8,315 bases of DNA, from positions 7,852 to 16,166 of the forward strand of contig PKZC01000285.1 of assembly GCA_003132905.1 (NCBI GenBank), in the 5' to 3' direction. Below the pieces are notes generated by a model that ran no database searches, had not been told where the DNA came from, and saw only the letters and a list, made by a program, of their open reading frames with translations. Shown here piece after piece: positions 5,785 to 8,315 of this stretch. Position 1 is the first letter of the stretch, and every line of letters begins with the position of its first letter. Both the position numbers and the translations under genes were made by a program. Source of the stretch: Bryobacterales bacterium. Lineage in GTDB: Bacteria; Acidobacteriota; Terriglobia; Bryobacterales; Bryobacteraceae.

Positions 5785-7074
5785 ATGTTTTTCGATCGTA
5801 ATCATCATTCGAGCTTTGTCTTATTCCTCGCCGCCGGTGCTTTTGCCGTAACCAGCGGCTGCAATTCCGCCGCGCAAAACCAGACGCCCGCCCAGGCTCC
5901 CCCGCCGATGGTGGTGGTGACGCAAGTGAAAAGCGGCGACGTCCCGGTGCTGTCCGATTATCCGGCACAGACCTACGCGCGCAACACGGTTGAAGTACGT
6001 GGCCGCGTGGACGGCTACATCGACAAGTGGCTCTTCCATCCCGGCCAGGAAGTGCATGCGGGCGACGTGCTGTACGTTCTGGATATGCGTCCCTATGAGG
6101 CCGCCGTAGAGCAGGCCAAGGGGAATGTGACGCAGAGCGAGGCGGATCTCGAGTTTGCGCGCAAACAAGTGGCGCTGCTGCAAGCCGAGGCGAACCTGGC
6201 AGCCGCGCAAGCCAATCTGCTAAAAGCCCAGCAGGACTACGATCGACTGACGCCGCTGGTGAAAGCTGAAGCCGCCGCTCAACAGGAACTGGATAGCGCG
6301 GTAGCGGCTTTGCACGCGGGCGAAGCAAATGTACGGGCCAGCCAGGCGAATGTGGATCAAACGCGGCTGTCCACGCAAACGCAGATCTCTTCCACCGCCG
6401 GAAAAATGGACGCGCAACGCGGCGCACTCCACACAGCCACGCTCAACCTGGAATACGCCACCATTCGCGCTCCTATCAGCGGATTGATCGGCGATACGCT
6501 GGTTCCGGTGGGCGGACTGGTGAACGCAAATGCGGCTCAGCCTCTCACGACGATTGTTCCGCTGGATCCCATCTGGGTACGGTTCAAAGTCACCGAGTCA
6601 CAATATCTTTCATTCAAGAAAAACCCGACGCTTCTCAATTCTGCGCTGGCGCTGATTCTGGCCGACGGCACCGAATTTCCGGGGAAGGGCCGCATTACAA
6701 ACACGCTGAACCAGGTGGATCCGAAAACTGGCACGCTCGAATTACAGGCCAGCTTTCCCAATCCGCAACACACGCTGCTTCCGGGACAGTTCGGTAAAGT
6801 TCGGGTGGAAACCGAGTTGAGACGCGACGTGATGTTAGTGCCGCAGCGCGCCATCCAGCAACTGCAGAGCGAAAAAACGGTGCTGACCGTCGGCCCTGGA
6901 AATGTGGTGGAGATGCACGCCATCACAACGGCCGAGCGCGTGGGCGAGAACTGGATTGTGCAGCAGGGGCTGAAGCCAGGCGATCGGGTGATCGTCGAAG
7001 GCCAGCTCAAGGTGCGGCCCGGCGCGCGTGTATCGCCGACGCCCTATCATTCAAGCGCGGGCGAAGGCCGTTAA
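5785..7074 (+). CDS. RND efflux periplasmic adaptor lipoprotein (membrane fusion protein, AcrA/MexA type)
   Basis: The 429-residue protein is the adaptor that links an inner-membrane RND pump to an outer-membrane channel. A hydrophobic signal ends in a lipobox-like VTSGC, so Cys26 is the probable lipidated residue. Domain order is typical: a first lipoyl half (TVEVRGRVDGYIDKWLFHPG, 68-87, then VHAGDVLYVLD), and a long alpha-helical hairpin at about 103-220 rich in Ala/Gln/Glu. The second lipoyl half is LEYATIRAPISGLIGDTLVP (222-241), then a beta-barrel (DPIWVRFKVTESQYLSF to LLPGQFGKVRVE) and a membrane-proximal domain containing VPQRAIQQL and LKPGDRVIVEG. Length is normal for the family. AAAGG lies six bases before the ATG. 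The pump gene starts six bases after its stop, so the two genes form an operon. The transported substrate cannot be read from sequence. Confidence 0.95.
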   Translation: MFFDRNHHSSFVLFLAAGAFAVTSGCNSAAQNQTPAQAPPPMVVVTQVKSGDVPVLSDYPAQTYARNTVEVRGRVDGYIDKWLFHPGQEVHAGDVLYVLDMRPYEAAVEQAKGNVTQSEADLEFARKQVALLQAEANLAAAQANLLKAQQDYDRLTPLVKAEAAAQQELDSAVAALHAGEANVRASQANVDQTRLSTQTQISSTAGKMDAQRGALHTATLNLEYATIRAPISGLIGDTLVPVGGLVNANAAQPLTTIVPLDPIWVRFKVTESQYLSFKKNPTLLNSALALILADGTEFPGKGRITNTLNQVDPKTGTLELQASFPNPQHTLLPGQFGKVRVETELRRDVMLVPQRAIQQLQSEKTVLTVGPGNVVEMHAITTAERVGENWIVQQGLKPGDRVIVEGQLKVRPGARVSPTPYHSSAGEGR

Positions 7075-7080
7075 TCCAGC

Positions 7081-8315
7081 ATGGCGCGATTTTTCATTGA
7101 CCGGCCCGTCTTCGCCATCGTCATCGCGATCGTGATCGTCATTCTTGGCGTGGTCGCGATTCCCAATCTTCCCATTGCGGCGTTTCCCGAGGTTGTCCCG
7201 CCGGTAGTCCAGATCACCGCCAGCTACCTGGGCGGCAATTCCATCGATCTGGAGAAGACGGTGGCACAGCCCATCGAAGAACAATTGGCGGGTTTGGATG
7301 GGATGATGTATTTCCTTTCGAGCAGCGCAAATAATGGCTCCATCACCATCAGCGTCACATTTCAGCTTGGGACCAATCCCGATACCGCCACCGTCCAGAC
7401 CCAGAACAAAGTGAATATCGCTCTGCCGCGTCTGCCACCTGAAGTACAGCGGCAAGGCGTGACGGTGAAGAAGGTGTCGAGCGCGTTTCTGATGGTGATC
7501 GGCCTGGTCTCGCCCGACGACCGCTACGATTCGCTGTTTCTCACCAACTATGCGCAAATTAATTTGCTGAATCAGATTGGCAGCCTGCCGGGCGTCGGCG
7601 AAACGCGCCTCTCATCGCAGCAGATTTATTCGATGCGCGTTTGGGTGGACCCGGACAAGATGGCCAAACTGGGGTTGACCGCCACCGACGTCAACAACGC
7701 CATCAACGCGCAGAACCGCCAGAATCCCGCAGGGGCTCTGGGTGAGGCGCCCGCGCCCAATGGAACGGCTTTTCAATACGCCGTCAGCGCGCCCGGCCGA
7801 TTGGTGGATCCGGCGCAATTCGGCGACATCGTGCTGCGCGCGCAACCGGACGCGTCGCTGCTGCGCATTCGCGATATCGGGAGGGTGGAGCTCGGTTCGT
7901 TCACCTATTCCGGTTTCAGCCGCACCAGCGGCAAGCCGTCCTGCAACGTGATCGTCTTTTTGTCGCCGGGCGCGAACGCAGTGCAGACCTCGAACGAGGT
8001 GCAGGCGTTCATGAAGCAGGCCAAGCTGAATTTTCCGGGCGGCGTGGATTACAAAGTCACCTACGATTCGACACGCTTTGTGCGCGCGTCCATTCAAGAC
8101 GTCGTGTTCACGTTGCTGGCAGCGATCGGCTTGGTCATTTTGGTGGTCTTCATCTTCCTGCAAAACTGGCGCGCCACGTTGATCCCGCTGCTCACGGTAC
8201 CGGTGGCCGTTATCGGCGCCATCGCGCTGTTCCCATTGCTCGGCTTCTCCATTAACATCACCAGCATGTTCGGACTGGTGCTTTCGATCGGCATTGTGGT
8301 GGACGACGCCATCGT
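7081..8315 (+). CDS. RND multidrug efflux pump, HAE1 family (AcrB-like), 5' part only
   Basis: The frame opens at ATG 7081 and stays open to the right edge, giving 411 residues of a protein usually about 1,040-1,060 long. MARFFIDRPVFAIVIAIVIV is the classic N-terminus with the first membrane helix. PIAAFPEVVPPVVQITASYL and SANNGSITISVTFQLGTNPD follow, then VQTQNKVNIALPRLPPEV, which are hallmarks of the hydrophobe/amphiphile exporter porter domain. QNWRATLIPLLTVPVAVIGA and SINITSMFGLVLSIGIVVDD form the helix 2-4 region. Asp408-Asp409 match the proton-relay aspartates 407-408 of E. coli AcrB. It should assemble as an inner-membrane trimer driven by proton import, docked to the adaptor encoded just upstream. 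The missing remainder is due to the window edge; nothing suggests a broken gene. Confidence 0.96.
   Translation, partial: MARFFIDRPVFAIVIAIVIVILGVVAIPNLPIAAFPEVVPPVVQITASYLGGNSIDLEKTVAQPIEEQLAGLDGMMYFLSSSANNGSITISVTFQLGTNPDTATVQTQNKVNIALPRLPPEVQRQGVTVKKVSSAFLMVIGLVSPDDRYDSLFLTNYAQINLLNQIGSLPGVGETRLSSQQIYSMRVWVDPDKMAKLGLTATDVNNAINAQNRQNPAGALGEAPAPNGTAFQYAVSAPGRLVDPAQFGDIVLRAQPDASLLRIRDIGRVELGSFTYSGFSRTSGKPSCNVIVFLSPGANAVQTSNEVQAFMKQAKLNFPGGVDYKVTYDSTRFVRASIQDVVFTLLAAIGLVILVVFIFLQNWRATLIPLLTVPVAVIGAIALFPLLGFSINITSMFGLVLSIGIVVDDAI

Noticed and set aside
7051..8163. Minus-strand His/Arg/Asp-rich open frames at 7051-7557 and 7612-8163
   Set aside because: They are antisense to the RND pump gene, whose plus-strand translation is unmistakable across the same region.

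Overview
The window looks like chromosomal DNA from a Gram-negative bacterium of about 57-60% GC. The gene content suggests an Acidobacteriota (Terriglobia-type) genome or metagenomic contig. The pointers are a membrane-fused spermidine-synthase-like protein, a degenerate JAB/MPN protein with a proline-rich linker, and an HAE1-type RND efflux pair with a lipoprotein adaptor. This taxonomic call is inference from protein style; no rRNA or tRNA gene is present to confirm it.

Layout: (1) Positions 1 to about 1944, minus strand: a large multi-pass membrane protein fused to a spermidine-synthase-like SAM-binding domain, whose 3' end lies beyond the left edge. The last 45 or so codons in the window (about 1-135) no longer look like spermidine synthase. 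They match the middle of a dihydroorotase in the same frame, and GC jumps from about 57% to above 70%. This join is the most unusual feature of the window and is most simply a chimeric assembly junction at a short shared GGVLALH coding word. (2) Positions 1935-3891, plus strand: a small three-helix membrane protein of unknown function, followed by (and overlapping) a 509-residue protein with an N-terminal JAMM/MPN-like fold lacking key metal ligands, a long Pro-rich linker, one transmembrane helix, a beta-type extracytoplasmic domain and a C-terminal coiled coil. (3) Positions 3922-5592, minus strand: an exported gamma-glutamyltransferase-family Ntn hydrolase, convergent with the previous gene. 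(4) Positions 5600-5784: a divergent intergenic region with three tandem 19-bp repeats. (5) Positions 5785-8315, plus strand: an operon of an RND membrane fusion lipoprotein and the first half of its HAE1-family inner-membrane pump, which runs off the right edge.

The adaptor and pump form one tripartite efflux system; an outer-membrane channel gene may lie beyond the window. The GGT-like enzyme is an independent periplasmic enzyme, and the 1935/2362 pair looks like a two-gene membrane-associated unit of unknown role. I see no CRISPR array, insertion sequence, RNA gene, phage gene or obvious defence system. The best leads are the spermidine-synthase/dihydroorotase chimera, the tandem repeats upstream of the efflux operon and the pseudo-JAMM membrane protein.
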